Assembly: GCA_018292915.2 (NCBI GenBank)
Contig: JACVVK020000227.1
Location: 272,001-336,000, forward strand
Direction of reading: 5' to 3'
Length of the DNA: 64,000 nucleotides
From: Batillaria attramentaria
Lineage: Eukaryota; Mollusca; Gastropoda; Batillariidae
The notes beneath the pieces were generated by a model. That model was not told the origin of the DNA and ran no database searches. It saw only the letters and a list, made by a program, of their open reading frames with translations. The translations under genes and the position numbers were made by a program. How positions within the stretch are numbered: the first letter of the stretch is position 1; each line of letters begins with the position of its first letter. Positions 57,101 to 64,000 of this stretch are shown here, in pieces.

Positions 57101-58246
57101 GAAGTGGTAAGAAGTTTGAGAAGTACGATACATGAGCAAACCCCTGGCCAGTATTCCATAGACTGTATGCGAAGCAGAGGTATGCAAAGAGGCAGCGGCT
57201 GTGAATGGAACCTAAAAGAGTACGACAGGATCTGAGCGACAGGTTAAGAGTGACAGGATCTGAGTGACAGGTTCAGAGTGACAGGATCTGAGTGACAGGA
57301 TCTGAGCGTACAAAGGCAACATTGGAACAGTTACAAAGGTGAAAATGGGGAGACAACTGAGAGATGGAGTGGAGCATGAATGGAGTTTACTGGGCGCAGC
57401 GATATCTTATCTTGCTCGGAACTCAACTGATTATAGCTCATCTCTGTGCATGTAAAGACATACTGACATTTTCAGGACATCTTGTGTGCTTTTACAATAA
57501 TATAATAAGGCAATATGGATGTAATACCTGCTCTCCCCATGGTTTCGCTCGTAAGCTAATGCTATCAGTCCTTCCTGAGCGGCGATGTCATGCATGTCCC
57601 TCCAGGCGGTGCTGGTGATAAGTCGATCGACACGCTGTCCCCATGCGTCAGTCTGCTCCACAGTTGGTGATTCCCGCTCACATCGCAGATGAAGGTCGTA
57701 AATGTCGGTCGCCACACGTTGCCCAAACCTTTCCAAGTCGGCTTCAATCTCTGCCAGATACTGTTGGATTCAAACATGTACTAATTAATGCAGCATTTCT
57801 GTTTCTGGATTTATAATCGCAAGGACCACAGGCTACGGAATCCTCATTCAAAAGCAAGAAACAGATAAAAGGTTAACGCTTATCTTTATCTTGCCCCAAC
57901 CCCCTCGCCCCTCCCCCCACCCCTTCCCACACACAGACACACACATGTAGCACAGTGAAAAACGAACCTGTTCGGGAACGTGCCGCTTAAGAAAGGAACG
58001 GAGAAGCGTGTCCTGCGTGTACTGGTTTCCTAACTGGGGTGGTTCCTGCACGAAATTCCCGACTCGGGCTCTCGCGAAAGGGATACTGTTGCGTAACCAG
58101 AGGCCTGGATTTTGCATCTCCCCAACTTCGGCATCGAGAGCTTCGGAAGATGAGAGGACGTTAGCTGGCGCTGACGTAGACTTCTTGTTACCGCTATAGC
58201 GCCGTAAAATGTTCATTGAACGTGCTGCAAGAGAAGAGCGGAACAT
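42455..58246 (-). CDS. AidB/ACDH-11-like acyl-CoA dehydrogenase family protein (13 coding exons)
   Basis: This is an FAD-dependent acyl-CoA dehydrogenase-fold protein of the AidB branch (E. coli AidB; C. elegans ACDH-11, a long-chain acyl binder in lipid and temperature adaptation). Minus-strand exons in order: 57968-58246, 57528-57760, 56833-56932, 55762-55885, 55310-55452, 54977-55126, 54012-54106, 49492-49591, 47600-47740, 43811-43903, 43304-43571, 42907-42973, 42455-42578. All are GT-AG and in phase, giving 638 aa (ACDH-11 is about 617, AidB 541). Key blocks are [31 protein letters not shown] (FAD/substrate motif, about 235-245), [27 protein letters not shown] and [16 protein letters not shown], whose Glu (about 492) aligns with the acyl-CoA dehydrogenase catalytic base. 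The N-terminus looks mitochondrial, yet the C-terminus ends in SRL, a peroxisomal PTS1. Introns hold three minisatellites and an RTE element. Confidence 0.95.
42907..42973 (-). CDS. AidB-like dehydrogenase exon 12
   Basis: 67 bp encoding [20 protein letters not shown] and Q, with split codons at both ends. Its acceptor (TTATTATTTAG) is directly preceded by an L2/CR1-like 3' tail. Confidence 0.9.
42974..43030 (-). mobile_element. L2/CR1-like or SINE 3' tail abutting the exon 12 acceptor
   Basis: On the minus strand the sequence reads GCGCTCTATAAAAACTACGT followed by attatcgttattattt and then AG at the exon. It closely resembles the tails at 34.1 and 34.7 kb. The element's terminal repeat appears to make up the acceptor region. 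Confidence 0.6.
43304..43571 (-). CDS. AidB-like dehydrogenase exon 11 (catalytic IWEG block)
   Basis: 268 bp starting [20 protein letters not shown]. The Glu of IWEG occupies the position of the acyl-CoA dehydrogenase catalytic base. It continues with a C-terminal helical region ending in SIARVAI. Confidence 0.96.
43600..43656. repeat. (CA)n in dehydrogenase intron 10
   Basis: An interrupted dinucleotide repeat in the 239-bp intron between exons 10 and 11. Confidence 0.9.
43811..43903 (-). CDS. AidB-like dehydrogenase exon 10
   Basis: 93 bp, phase 0, encoding [20 protein letters not shown] and [11 protein letters not shown]. [11 protein letters not shown] is the flavin-contact block of this branch. 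Confidence 0.96.
44224..45773 (-). pseudogene. RTE copy 1 ORF, 3' part (reverse transcriptase)
   Basis: It continues in the same frame after the amber codon through all reverse-transcriptase blocks, including FADD. Near the end a 4-bp deletion relative to copy 2 shifts the frame, replacing the normal C-terminus (CSTWSQGPK in copy 2) with unrelated sequence that reads out of the element. Confidence 0.88.
45777..47234 (-). pseudogene. RTE copy 1 ORF, 5' part (endonuclease)
   Basis: 486 codons covering the endonuclease and linker, ending at a premature amber codon just before the reverse transcriptase. Active-site blocks are intact (Asn in TWNIR, Glu in SETRW, Asp/Asn in GDFN, His in SDHH). Confidence 0.88.
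47600..47740 (-). CDS. AidB-like dehydrogenase exon 9
   Basis: 141 bp, phase 0, encoding [40 protein letters not shown] and KLYTGKQ, a helix of the C-terminal domain. An RTE-like element sits 86 bp after its donor. Confidence 0.94.
47741..49491 (-). other. Dehydrogenase intron 8
   Basis: 1.75 kb with no recognised gene. An 88-codon minus-strand frame at 48,404-48,670 has protein-like composition but resembles nothing I know and lacks splice context. Confidence 0.6.
49492..49591 (-). CDS. AidB-like dehydrogenase exon 8
   Basis: 100 bp encoding [20 protein letters not shown] and [13 protein letters not shown]. It matches the ARDYAxxRxxFGxxLxxxPLH block of acyl-CoA dehydrogenases. Confidence 0.95.
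49902..53960 (-). repeat. 66-bp minisatellite, about 61 copies (4 kb), in dehydrogenase intron 7
   Basis: The unit is 66 bp (plus strand: gaacattctgtgtgagagaa, then tataatccataataataata, then catgaggctgggataacaac and acaagt). Three internal units and the last one are 3 bp shorter. Variable positions include CTG/GTG after acatt, tccat/tctat, taataat/aacaat and caagt/cacgt. The array begins about 55 bp downstream of the exon 7 donor. Since 66 is a multiple of 3 and the unit lacks stops in two minus frames, it creates spurious ORFs of about 1,400 codons. Confidence 0.98.
54012..54106 (-). CDS. AidB-like dehydrogenase exon 7 (short, between two minisatellites)
   Basis: 95 bp encoding [20 protein letters not shown] and [11 protein letters not shown]. 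It matches the GEEGRGVRxISxMLxxTRxHN block of AidB-like proteins. It is easy to miss between the 27-bp and 66-bp arrays. Phases (0 in, 2 out) fit both neighbours. Confidence 0.95.
54384..54977 (-). repeat. 27-bp minisatellite x 22 containing the exon 6 splice donor
   Basis: On the plus strand the unit is ctgatgtccggtaatcacca plus ctatacc. On the gene strand each junction reads TCAGG followed by GTATAG or GTGTAG, reproducing the exon 6 end and its donor. Units vary at three positions: TATA/TACA, CCGG/CCAG and TAAT/TATT. Confidence 0.96.
54977..55126 (-). CDS. AidB-like dehydrogenase exon 6
   Basis: 150 bp, phase 0, encoding [40 protein letters not shown] and [10 protein letters not shown]. 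The final bases TCAGG and the donor GTATAG also form the repeating junction of the adjacent 27-bp array. Confidence 0.95.
55310..55452 (-). CDS. AidB-like dehydrogenase exon 5
   Basis: 143 bp encoding [40 protein letters not shown] and KEGNTVE, the beta-domain that covers the flavin. It corresponds to YRLVGHKWFFSVPQSDAHLV of E. coli AidB. Confidence 0.95.
55762..55885 (-). CDS. AidB-like dehydrogenase exon 4 (GGSD motif)
   Basis: 124 bp encoding [20 protein letters not shown], then [20 protein letters not shown] and V. Two in-frame acceptors 9 bp apart (CTACAG before ACC and CATACAG before TTG) would include or skip three residues (TIQ). The first has the better pyrimidine tract. Confidence 0.93.
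56019..56786 (-). repeat. 46-bp minisatellite, about 17 copies, in dehydrogenase intron 3
   Basis: The unit is about 46 bp (plus strand: gagagtcatgaactgtgccg, then cgtgacgccacgttcactcc, then atgcag). Some units are shorter through an internal deletion (for example at 56,575-56,605). The donor-side edge of the array lies 46 bp from the exon 3 donor. Confidence 0.95.
56833..56932 (-). CDS. AidB-like dehydrogenase exon 3
   Basis: 100 bp encoding [20 protein letters not shown] and [13 protein letters not shown], a strongly conserved block of AidB-like proteins. A 46-bp minisatellite begins 46 bp after its donor. Confidence 0.95.
57228..57306. repeat. Short tandem repeat in dehydrogenase intron 2
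   Basis: About four diverged units of tgacaggatctgag or tgacaggttcagag. No function is suggested. Confidence 0.75.
57528..57760 (-). CDS. AidB-like dehydrogenase exon 2
   Basis: 233 bp starting [20 protein letters not shown] and ending in AYERNHGE plus a split Ser codon. It covers the N-terminal helical domain. Confidence 0.93.
57968..58246 (-). CDS. AidB-like dehydrogenase exon 1 (start codon, presequence)
   Basis: 279 bp, 93 codons from ATG at 58,246. It begins [20 protein letters not shown]: Arg/Ser-rich with no acidic residue, as in mitochondrial presequences. A second in-frame ATG is at codon 11. The exon ends ...RHVPEQ at the donor GTTCGT. Confidence 0.9.
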
Positions 58247-58440
58247 TGTTGCAGACTACTGGCTACGAGCGTTGTCTTTTTCTGCCCCTTTTCGGACAAA
58301 GTCCACACCGACAGAGACAAAAACATCATACAAAGGGAAACCACTCGATTTCGAATTAGCGATTTCATTGGTAGTCTCCCCTCAATACATCTCCGCGCAA
58401 GAAAGCATTACCTGAGTCGAAATAGTCACTCGGCTAACTG
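58247..58440 (-). promoter_or_regulatory. Upstream region of the AidB-like dehydrogenase
   Basis: This is the only sequence between the start codon and the large inverted-repeat complex, so the core promoter must lie here or inside the repeat. I see no TATA box in it. Confidence 0.3.
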
Positions 58441-58955
58441 GTCGCCAAGGAGAGGTCGGTGACCGTGCACTCCCCCGGCGACTCTATTAGACCAGTTTAA
58501 AAACGAACCTTGGGGTGTGCTGAACACATTAGATCATTGTTCCCATAAATCGGCGGCAGGGTTGCACCAACAGTTACAGCCCCTTACGTGAGCCGAGGGT
58601 ACCCTCTGCGCGCTCAGTAACCACACGGGCTATAATGATAATGCATTGACGAGCAGTGATTTCAGTCACCCACAAAGTGTCCTATATTTCACAATGTAAA
58701 TAAGACCATGCATAACTGTGTTTATAGACGTCTCTTGTCTGAAATAAAACAAACAAAAACAAAATGCAGCCGGATACTGCTTCACTGTGACACGGGGTTG
58801 ACTTACAGTACGTCAGCCGGCCGGCTTAGTCACAGTGTTCCAGCCGGCAGTGGGGAAGGTTCTGAATAGAAGCAGACAATGCCCTGTTCTCTTTTCTTAA
58901 ATGAAACGCGTCATATGTCAGCACCTCTTTGTCTCCTATACCGTAAGTGGGGTAT

Positions 58956-59337
58956 CACATCCGCCACGCTCAGTCCTTGGCAACATTCAAAGCTAAATTG
59001 AAAACGCACCTCTTCTCCTCCCAGTAATTCAACCCAGCTTTTTATTGTCTTGTACACTCTGTGTGTGTGTGTGTGTGTAAGATGGTTTATTTGGGTTGGG
59101 CTCCCCACATCCTGTACGTGTCTGGGCAGGATGCTGGGGTCCCCGCTCTCTTACTGCCATGGTCTCTGTTGCCTGCAGGGAGACAATGCGGGTTTTTTTA
59201 TTTTATCAGTCTTTATTTTCGCGGGTTGTTGCTGCCCCCCCGGCCCCCCCCCCCCCCCCCCGTTATATTGTAAAGCGCCTAGAGCCAGCCCCTGGGTTAG
59301 GCGCGTTAAAAATCTCCACTATTATTATTATTATTAT
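58956..59337 (+). mobile_element. 5'-truncated L2/CR1-like 3' end inserted in the inverted-repeat arm
   Basis: It begins with codons HIRHAQSLATFKAKLKTHLF then SSQ and a TAA stop, the same ORF end as the element at 15.3-16.3 kb. It continues through (GT)n and poly-C tracts to a GCGCCTA/TAGGCGC hairpin (about 59,271-59,307) and an (ATT)n tail. The matching inverted arm at 60,683 lacks it and runs straight from ggggtat into ggtggttat, so both insertion boundaries are known. Confidence 0.88.
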
Positions 59338-59581
59338 GGTGGTTATATCAAGCTTGACTTTGTGATCATGCTGCAATGTGTCAGTCTTGGGTCACAATAG
59401 TATGAGATTTCAGTAACCCGTGACCTCCTACCCCCCCCCCCCCCCTCCCCCAATTGTCAACTGATTACAAGAAATCTCTTGTGGATTATCCCAAGCAATG
59501 TTTTGCCAGTAAAACTACTATCAATGAACACGTTTTCAGAGAAAGTGTTAAGATCTACCACTGACTGAGAACCACGTGGAG

Positions 59582-59973
59582 AACGTCAGGTAGAGTACAT
59601 TAAAAACAACGTCAGGTAGAGTACATAAAAAACAACGTCAGGTAGAGTACATCAAAAACAACGTCAGGTAGAGTACATTAAAAACAACGTCAGGTAGAGT
59701 ACATTAAAAACAACGTTAGGTAGAGTACATTAAAAACAACGTCAGGTAGAGTACATTAAAAACAACGTCAGGTAGAGTACATTAAAAACAACGTCAGGTA
59801 GAGTACATTAAAACAACGTCAGGTAGAGTACATTAAAAACAACGTCAGGTAGAGTACATTAAAAACAACGTCAGGTAGAGTACATTAAAAACAACGTCAG
59901 GTAGAGTACATTAAAAACAACGTCAGGTAGAGTACATTAAAAACAACGTCAGGTAGAGTACATTAAAAACAAC
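59582..59973. repeat. 26-bp tandem repeat, 15 copies
   Basis: The unit is aacgtcaggtagagtacatt plus aaaaac. Every unit contains CAG followed by GTAGAGT, a good match to a 5' splice-site consensus on the plus strand. No exon is known here. Confidence 0.92.
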
Positions 59974-60144
59974 CAATAAAGACAATATCGTTGTTTCAAA
60001 TCGTGATAAATTCACACAGAACTCCTCTTTTCTGTTTTCTGAAATCAAAATAATATGTTATAGACCTGTCGGCATTTCTTTATCTCAGAGAACCCAGGCG
60101 GGGTATGTTGGTTATTACAAACTGAACCTGGTTATTTGATCATA

Positions 60145-60597
60145 GCGGTGCTGCAATGTGTCTCAGCGTCACAGTAACCGATTTAAGCTCCGCCCCCCCC
60201 CCCCCCCCAATGTTGAATTACAAGACATATCTGTAATGGTAACCCCAAGCGATGTTTTGCCACTAGAACTACTACAAATCAACATGTCTTTAGAGAAAAT
60301 AACATTATGCACCAGAAAAAAAGGAAAAAGTCGGATATGGTGCATAAAACTTTCACATCATGGTTAATTGCGTTGTTTCAAGTCTTAATAGAATCAGGAC
60401 ATTTTTTGCCATTTAGTCGACAAGGTCTAGTAAAGCTGGTTACCTGGAACCTGGCCCCAGCGACTCTATTAGACCGGTCTAAATATCAACCTTAGGGTGT
60501 GCTAAACACATTAGATCATCAGTTGTTCCCATAAATCCGTTGGCTTGGACCAACAGTTACAGCCCTTAACGTATATGCCCCCCCCCCCCCCCCCCGC
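60145..60597. repeat. Partial direct copy of the inverted-repeat arm sequence
   Basis: 60,145-60,310 resembles 59,365-59,560 (shared gctgcaatgtgtc, gatgttttgcca and poly-C). 60,447-60,580 resembles 58,480-58,610 (shared gcgactctattagacc, acacattagatcat and aacagttacagccc). It ends in a poly-C run at about 60,579-60,597. Confidence 0.7.
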
Positions 60598-61540
60598 AAT
60601 TTGGGGGTTGGGAAATTAAATCTGATATTGTGACACTAAGACACATTGCAGCATCACAGAGTCAAGTTTGAAATAACCACCATACCCCACTTACGGTATA
60701 GGAGACAAAGAGGTGCTGACAGACACGAAGTGTTTGATTTAGGAAAAGTGTAGTCGTTTCGCGCCCCGGCGACTGACTACAACAAAGTTACCATGTTGCT
60801 ATTGTCAGGGTGTGGTGTATGGCGGATGAGGCGGTGCAAAGCATCCCATGCAATCAATCAACCATCCACGCATACTCACGCACTTTCACCATGCAGGAGC
60901 CGAATACAAACGATCACATGCAATTACCAGTCAGGAGAAATGAAGGTTTAGTTCCAGGATGCTGAAGCTTACTCCATTGTCACACACACAAGCACACACA
61001 CACATGCACTCGCTCATCCATTCGCCGTTCTCTCGCACATTCTCACGTCATTCATTGTCGTGGTCACCGTATCATGGTGACCATGAGCCATTGACGACAA
61101 CAAAAGAGAACAGGGTATTAACTGCTTCTATTCATGACCTTCCCCACTGGTGGAACACTAGACTTACGTAAGTCAACACTGTGAAAGCAGTATCCGGCTG
61201 TATTTCGTTTCTGTTTGTTTTATTTCACACGAGAGACGCTTATAAACACTGCCATGGATGGTTTGATCAATATTGTTAAATAGAAGACAATTTGTTTTGA
61301 GTGATTGAAATTACGTGTTTGTCAATTGCAGTCTGTTGCTTGTTCGTTCGTCTTCAGTGCGTAGTGGGGTCATATACGTTAAGGGCTGTAACTGTTGGTG
61401 CAAGCCAACGGATTTATGGGAACAATGATCTAATGAGAATATAGAGAAACAACTTAAAAACGATTTAATCATGAAGACCCAACGAGGAAATTTGCTCAAA
61501 CTACCGACTATCTACTACTCGGTGTCCTCTGTCTGATTAG

Positions 61541-61607
61541 GTCTTGACAACATCCACCTCCTGACGTCCTCCCAGAACTACGGTCTCCGTGTGGACCTGG
61601 AGGATTA
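61541..61607 (+). pseudogene. Fibrinogen-related domain exon fragment, cut by an RTE element
   Basis: After an acceptor-like tctgattag, and assuming a split Gly codon, the plus strand reads GLDNIHLLTSSQNYGL followed by RVDLEDY. This is the signature G-L-D-N-I-x-x-L-T...Y-x-L-R-V-D-L-x-D block of fibrinogen C-terminal domains (FREPs, ficolins, angiopoietins). The frame stops where RTE copy 2 begins (about 61,608). I find no upstream fibrinogen exon on the plus strand between 58.2 and 61.5 kb. It is therefore either an orphan exon or part of a gene whose other exons lie to the right or far to the left. At about 22 residues it is too short for an ORF search. Confidence 0.68.
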
Positions 61608-64000
61608 CTTACTTACTTAGGCCCTTGGCTCCACGTGGAGCATAGGCCATCGACAACCCTTCGCCATCGCACTCTGTTCTGGGCTAGTCTTGCCACTCCA
61701 GTCCAGTTGGTCCCCTGCTTACATAGCTCTGCCTCAGTGTCCCGCCTCCAGCTGTTGCGAGGCCGGCCTCTCTTCCTTTTCCCCTGCGGGTTCCATGTCA
61801 GGGCTTGGCGTGTGGTGCTGGATGCTGGCTTCCTGAGGGTGTGTCCAATCCAGCCCCACTTCCTCCGCAGGATCTGCTTGGCCACTGGTTCCTGCCCCGC
61901 TCGCTCCCACAGCTCTTCATTCCGGATCTTCTCTGGCCATCGGATGTTGAAGATGCGCCTCAGACAGGTGTTGAGAAATGTCTGGATCTTCTGCTGCATT
62001 GTCTTCGTTGTCCTCCATGTTTCGCATCCGTAGAGCAGAACTGACTTCACGTTGGAGTTGAAGATGCGAAGTTTGGTTCTTATGCTGACAACTTTGGATG
62101 CCCAGACGTTCTTCAGCATGACCATTGCTGCCCTTGCCTTGCCGATTCTGGCTGTGACGTCTCGGTCTGTGCCTCCCTGTCCATCAACCACACTCCCCAG
62201 GTAGACAAAAGACTCCACCTCCCTGATGGGCTCTCCACCGACTGTGACTGGTGTGTTGGCAGTGGTGTTGATCTTCATCAGCTCGGTTTTCTTCCTGTTG
62301 ATCTTGAGCCCTGTTCCGGCTGATGTGGCTTCCAGGCACGTAGTCTTGTCCTGCATCTGGCTGTGGCTGTGAGACAGGAGCGCCAGGTCGTCCGCGAAGT
62401 CGAGGTCATCCAGCTGCGTCCAGAGTGTCCACTGTATCCCGTTTTTCCTGCCTGCTGTAGTGGTCTTCATGATCCAGTCGATGACCAGGAGGAAGAGAAA
62501 CGGGGACAACAGGCATCCCTGGCGGACTCCGGTCTTCACCTCGAAGCTTTCTGACAACTGGCCGGCATGGGCAATCCTGCAGCTCATGTCTTGGTAGGTG
62601 CACTGGATCAGGGAGATGATCTTCCCGGGAACTCCATAGTGCCTTAGCAGCTTCCACAGCGCCTCTCTGTCTACACTGTCGAAGGCCTTCTCATAGTCTA
62701 TGAAGTTGATGTAGAGAGGGGAGTTCCACTCCAGTGACTGCTCCACAATGATGCGTAGGCTGGCAATCTGGTCAGCGCAGGACCTGTTCCTGCGAAAGCC
62801 TGCCTGCTGGTCTCGGAGCATGGGGTCGACTGCCTCTCTCATCCTCTCCAGTAGAATTCTGTTGAGAACCTTGCCTGGCACTGACAGGAGCATGATCCCT
62901 CGGTAGTTGCTGCAGTCCCTGAGGTCCCCTTTCTTTGGCAGCTTGATGACGATCCCTTCTTTCCACTGGGCTGGCACCTCTTCCTTCTCCCAGATCTTGC
63001 TGAACAGGCTGTGCAGCATGTTGACGGCTGTCTCTGTGTCTGCTTTGATGGCTTCTGCTGGTATCTCGTCCGGCCCTGCAGCTTTCCCATTTCTCAGTGT
63101 CATGATGGCTTTCCTGATCTCCGCCTTAGAGGGCTTGTCGCAGTTGATGGGTAGTTCTGTCTCAGCTGGTGGGATGTCTGGTGGTGTTTCAGGGATGGGG
63201 CGATTTAACAGCTCCCTGAAGTGTTCTGCCCATCGCTTCAGCTGTTCCTCAGTTGTTGTCAGTGGGTGCCCGTTCTTGTCCTTCACTGGTTTGTCTGTCT
63301 GCTGAAATTTGCCCGTGAGCTTCTTGGTCACCTGGTACAGGTCTTTTAGATTCCCTTGTCGGGCTGCTTCCTCTGCTTGACTGGCCAGGTTGTCGATGTA
63401 GTCCCTCTTGTCCTTCCTGGTGCTCCTCTTCACTTCTCTGTCAGCTGCTGTGTATTCCTCTTGTGCCTTTGCCTTAGCTCTTCTTGTTCGGCTCGTGTTC
63501 AGTGCAGTTTTCTTCTCTTTCCTAACTTCCAGCTTCTGGATGGTATCAGCAGAGATCCATTCCTTATGTTGGGTCTTTCTCTTGCCAAGGACCTCTTCGC
63601 ATGTGTCGTGCCAGAGTTTCTTGCTGTGTTCCCACTGTGTCTCGATGTCCATTTCACTGTCTTCTATCAGGTCTTGCAGTGGCTGGAACCTGTTGGAAAG
63701 GCTGATCCGGAATGCTGCTTGTGTGTCTGTGTTTCTGAGAAGTCCAACGTTGTACCTGGTCCGTGTGCTGTTGGCGTTGGTGTGCCTCTTAAGCCGAAGT
63801 CTCAATGTTGTTGCAAGAAGGTGGTGGTCTGATGATACATCGGCACCCCTCATCACGCGCACATCCCGCCACGATCTCCTGAACTTTCGGCTGATGCAGA
63901 TGTGATCAATCTGGTTCTCCGTGACATGGTCCGGCGATCTCCATGTGGCTTTGTGGATGCGCTTGTGTGGGAAGATGCTGCCTCCTATCACTAGCTGGTT
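61608..64000 (-). mobile_element. RTE-like LINE (copy 2), intact in the window, truncated by the window edge
   Basis: It is nearly identical to copy 1, with the same (AAGT)n 3' tail (plus strand acttacttacttagg). The ORF (792 codons visible, stop near 61,613) runs without a break from mid-endonuclease through reverse transcriptase to the C-terminus [11 protein letters not shown]. It retains Glu where copy 1 has a stop and lacks copy 1's 4-bp deletion. The rest of the 5' half and the second target-site duplication lie beyond 64,000. Confidence 0.95.
61613..63991 (-). CDS. RTE copy 2 endonuclease/reverse transcriptase ORF (partial at window edge)
   Basis: Endonuclease C-terminal half: [19 protein letters not shown] and SSDHHLL. 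Linker: Lys/Arg-rich, about 200 residues. Reverse transcriptase: [65 protein letters not shown] and [10 protein letters not shown], with the two catalytic Asp of FADD present. C-terminal zinc-knuckle-free tail: [11 protein letters not shown] and [12 protein letters not shown]. The product would act in target-primed reverse transcription. No lesion is visible, so the copy may be competent if the 5' part is intact. Confidence 0.93.
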   Translation of the reverse strand: MIGGSIFPHKRIHKATWRSPDHVTENQIDHICISRKFRRSWRDVRVMRGADVSSDHHLLATTLRLRLKRHTNANSTRTRYNVGLLRNTDTQAAFRISLSNRFQPLQDLIEDSEMDIETQWEHSKKLWHDTCEEVLGKRKTQHKEWISADTIQKLEVRKEKKTALNTSRTRRAKAKAQEEYTAADREVKRSTRKDKRDYIDNLASQAEEAARQGNLKDLYQVTKKLTGKFQQTDKPVKDKNGHPLTTTEEQLKRWAEHFRELLNRPIPETPPDIPPAETELPINCDKPSKAEIRKAIMTLRNGKAAGPDEIPAEAIKADTETAVNMLHSLFSKIWEKEEVPAQWKEGIVIKLPKKGDLRDCSNYRGIMLLSVPGKVLNRILLERMREAVDPMLRDQQAGFRRNRSCADQIASLRIIVEQSLEWNSPLYINFIDYEKAFDSVDREALWKLLRHYGVPGKIISLIQCTYQDMSCRIAHAGQLSESFEVKTGVRQGCLLSPFLFLLVIDWIMKTTTAGRKNGIQWTLWTQLDDLDFADDLALLSHSHSQMQDKTTCLEATSAGTGLKINRKKTELMKINTTANTPVTVGGEPIREVESFVYLGSVVDGQGGTDRDVTARIGKARAAMVMLKNVWASKVVSIRTKLRIFNSNVKSVLLYGCETWRTTKTMQQKIQTFLNTCLRRIFNIRWPEKIRNEELWERAGQEPVAKQILRRKWGWIGHTLRKPASSTTRQALTWNPQGKRKRGRPRNSWRRDTEAELCKQGTNWTGVARLAQNRVRWRRVVDGLCSTWSQGPK

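Larger units (their letters stand above)
58440..61440. repeat. Long colinear inverted-repeat complex (foldback or long-TIR transposon candidate)
   Basis: Four blocks pair in inverted, colinear order: 58,547-58,600 with 61,376-61,428; about 58,640-58,890 with 61,107-61,320; 58,919-58,955 with 60,683-60,721; and 59,338-59,440 with 60,597-60,682. The arms have diverged by substitutions and indels. The left arm also holds an L2-like insertion, and the right arm has about 385 extra bp (60,722-61,106). Between the arms lie a 26-bp array and a partial direct copy (about 60,145-60,580). Confidence 0.75.

Overview
This is metazoan nuclear DNA, most likely from a lophotrochozoan and probably a marine gastropod mollusc. 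Reasons: two long multi-exon genes with GT-AG introns, many (GT)n, (CA)n and poly-C tracts, RTE-like and L2/CR1-like retrotransposons, tRNA-derived SINE-like pieces and large intronic minisatellites. The species is an inference; nothing in the window fixes it.

Layout. Positions 1-20,700 hold no gene I can support: simple repeats, small tandem repeats, a 42-bp perfect inverted repeat with a telomere-like loop (9.7 kb), a 41-bp minisatellite (11.9-12.4 kb), a SINE-like piece and an L2/CR1-like 3' fragment (15.0-16.3 kb). Positions 20,844-37,698 (+) hold a Ca2+/calmodulin-dependent protein kinase kinase (CaMKK) in 15 proposed coding exons, about 670 aa. Splice phases are consistent throughout; exons 2-15 are secure and exon 1 is proposed. 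Positions 58,246 down to 42,455 (-) hold an AidB/ACDH-11-like acyl-CoA dehydrogenase in 13 coding exons, 638 aa, with every splice phase matching. The two genes converge, and their candidate poly(A) signals lie about 30 bp apart near 40.97-41.01 kb.

Mobile DNA. A full-length 3.29-kb RTE-like LINE (44,224-47,513) with a 13-bp target-site duplication sits in intron 9 of the dehydrogenase and carries a nonsense codon and a small frameshifting deletion. A second, intact-looking copy starts at about 61,608 and runs off the right edge. It has landed in what reads as an exon of a fibrinogen-related domain (61,541-61,607), too short to show up as a long ORF. Between 58.44 and 61.44 kb there is a long colinear inverted repeat. 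One arm holds an L2-like insertion whose empty site is preserved in the other arm.

The most unusual signal is structural. Five large intronic minisatellites, in both genes and on both strands, all begin within about 0-55 bp of a 5' splice site. Two of them, the 40-bp x 18 array in CaMKK intron 10 and the 27-bp x 22 array in dehydrogenase intron 6, repeat the splice donor itself together with terminal exon bases. Use of any distal donor would meet a stop codon at once. This suggests either recurrent minisatellite birth at splice donors or a decoy-donor arrangement.
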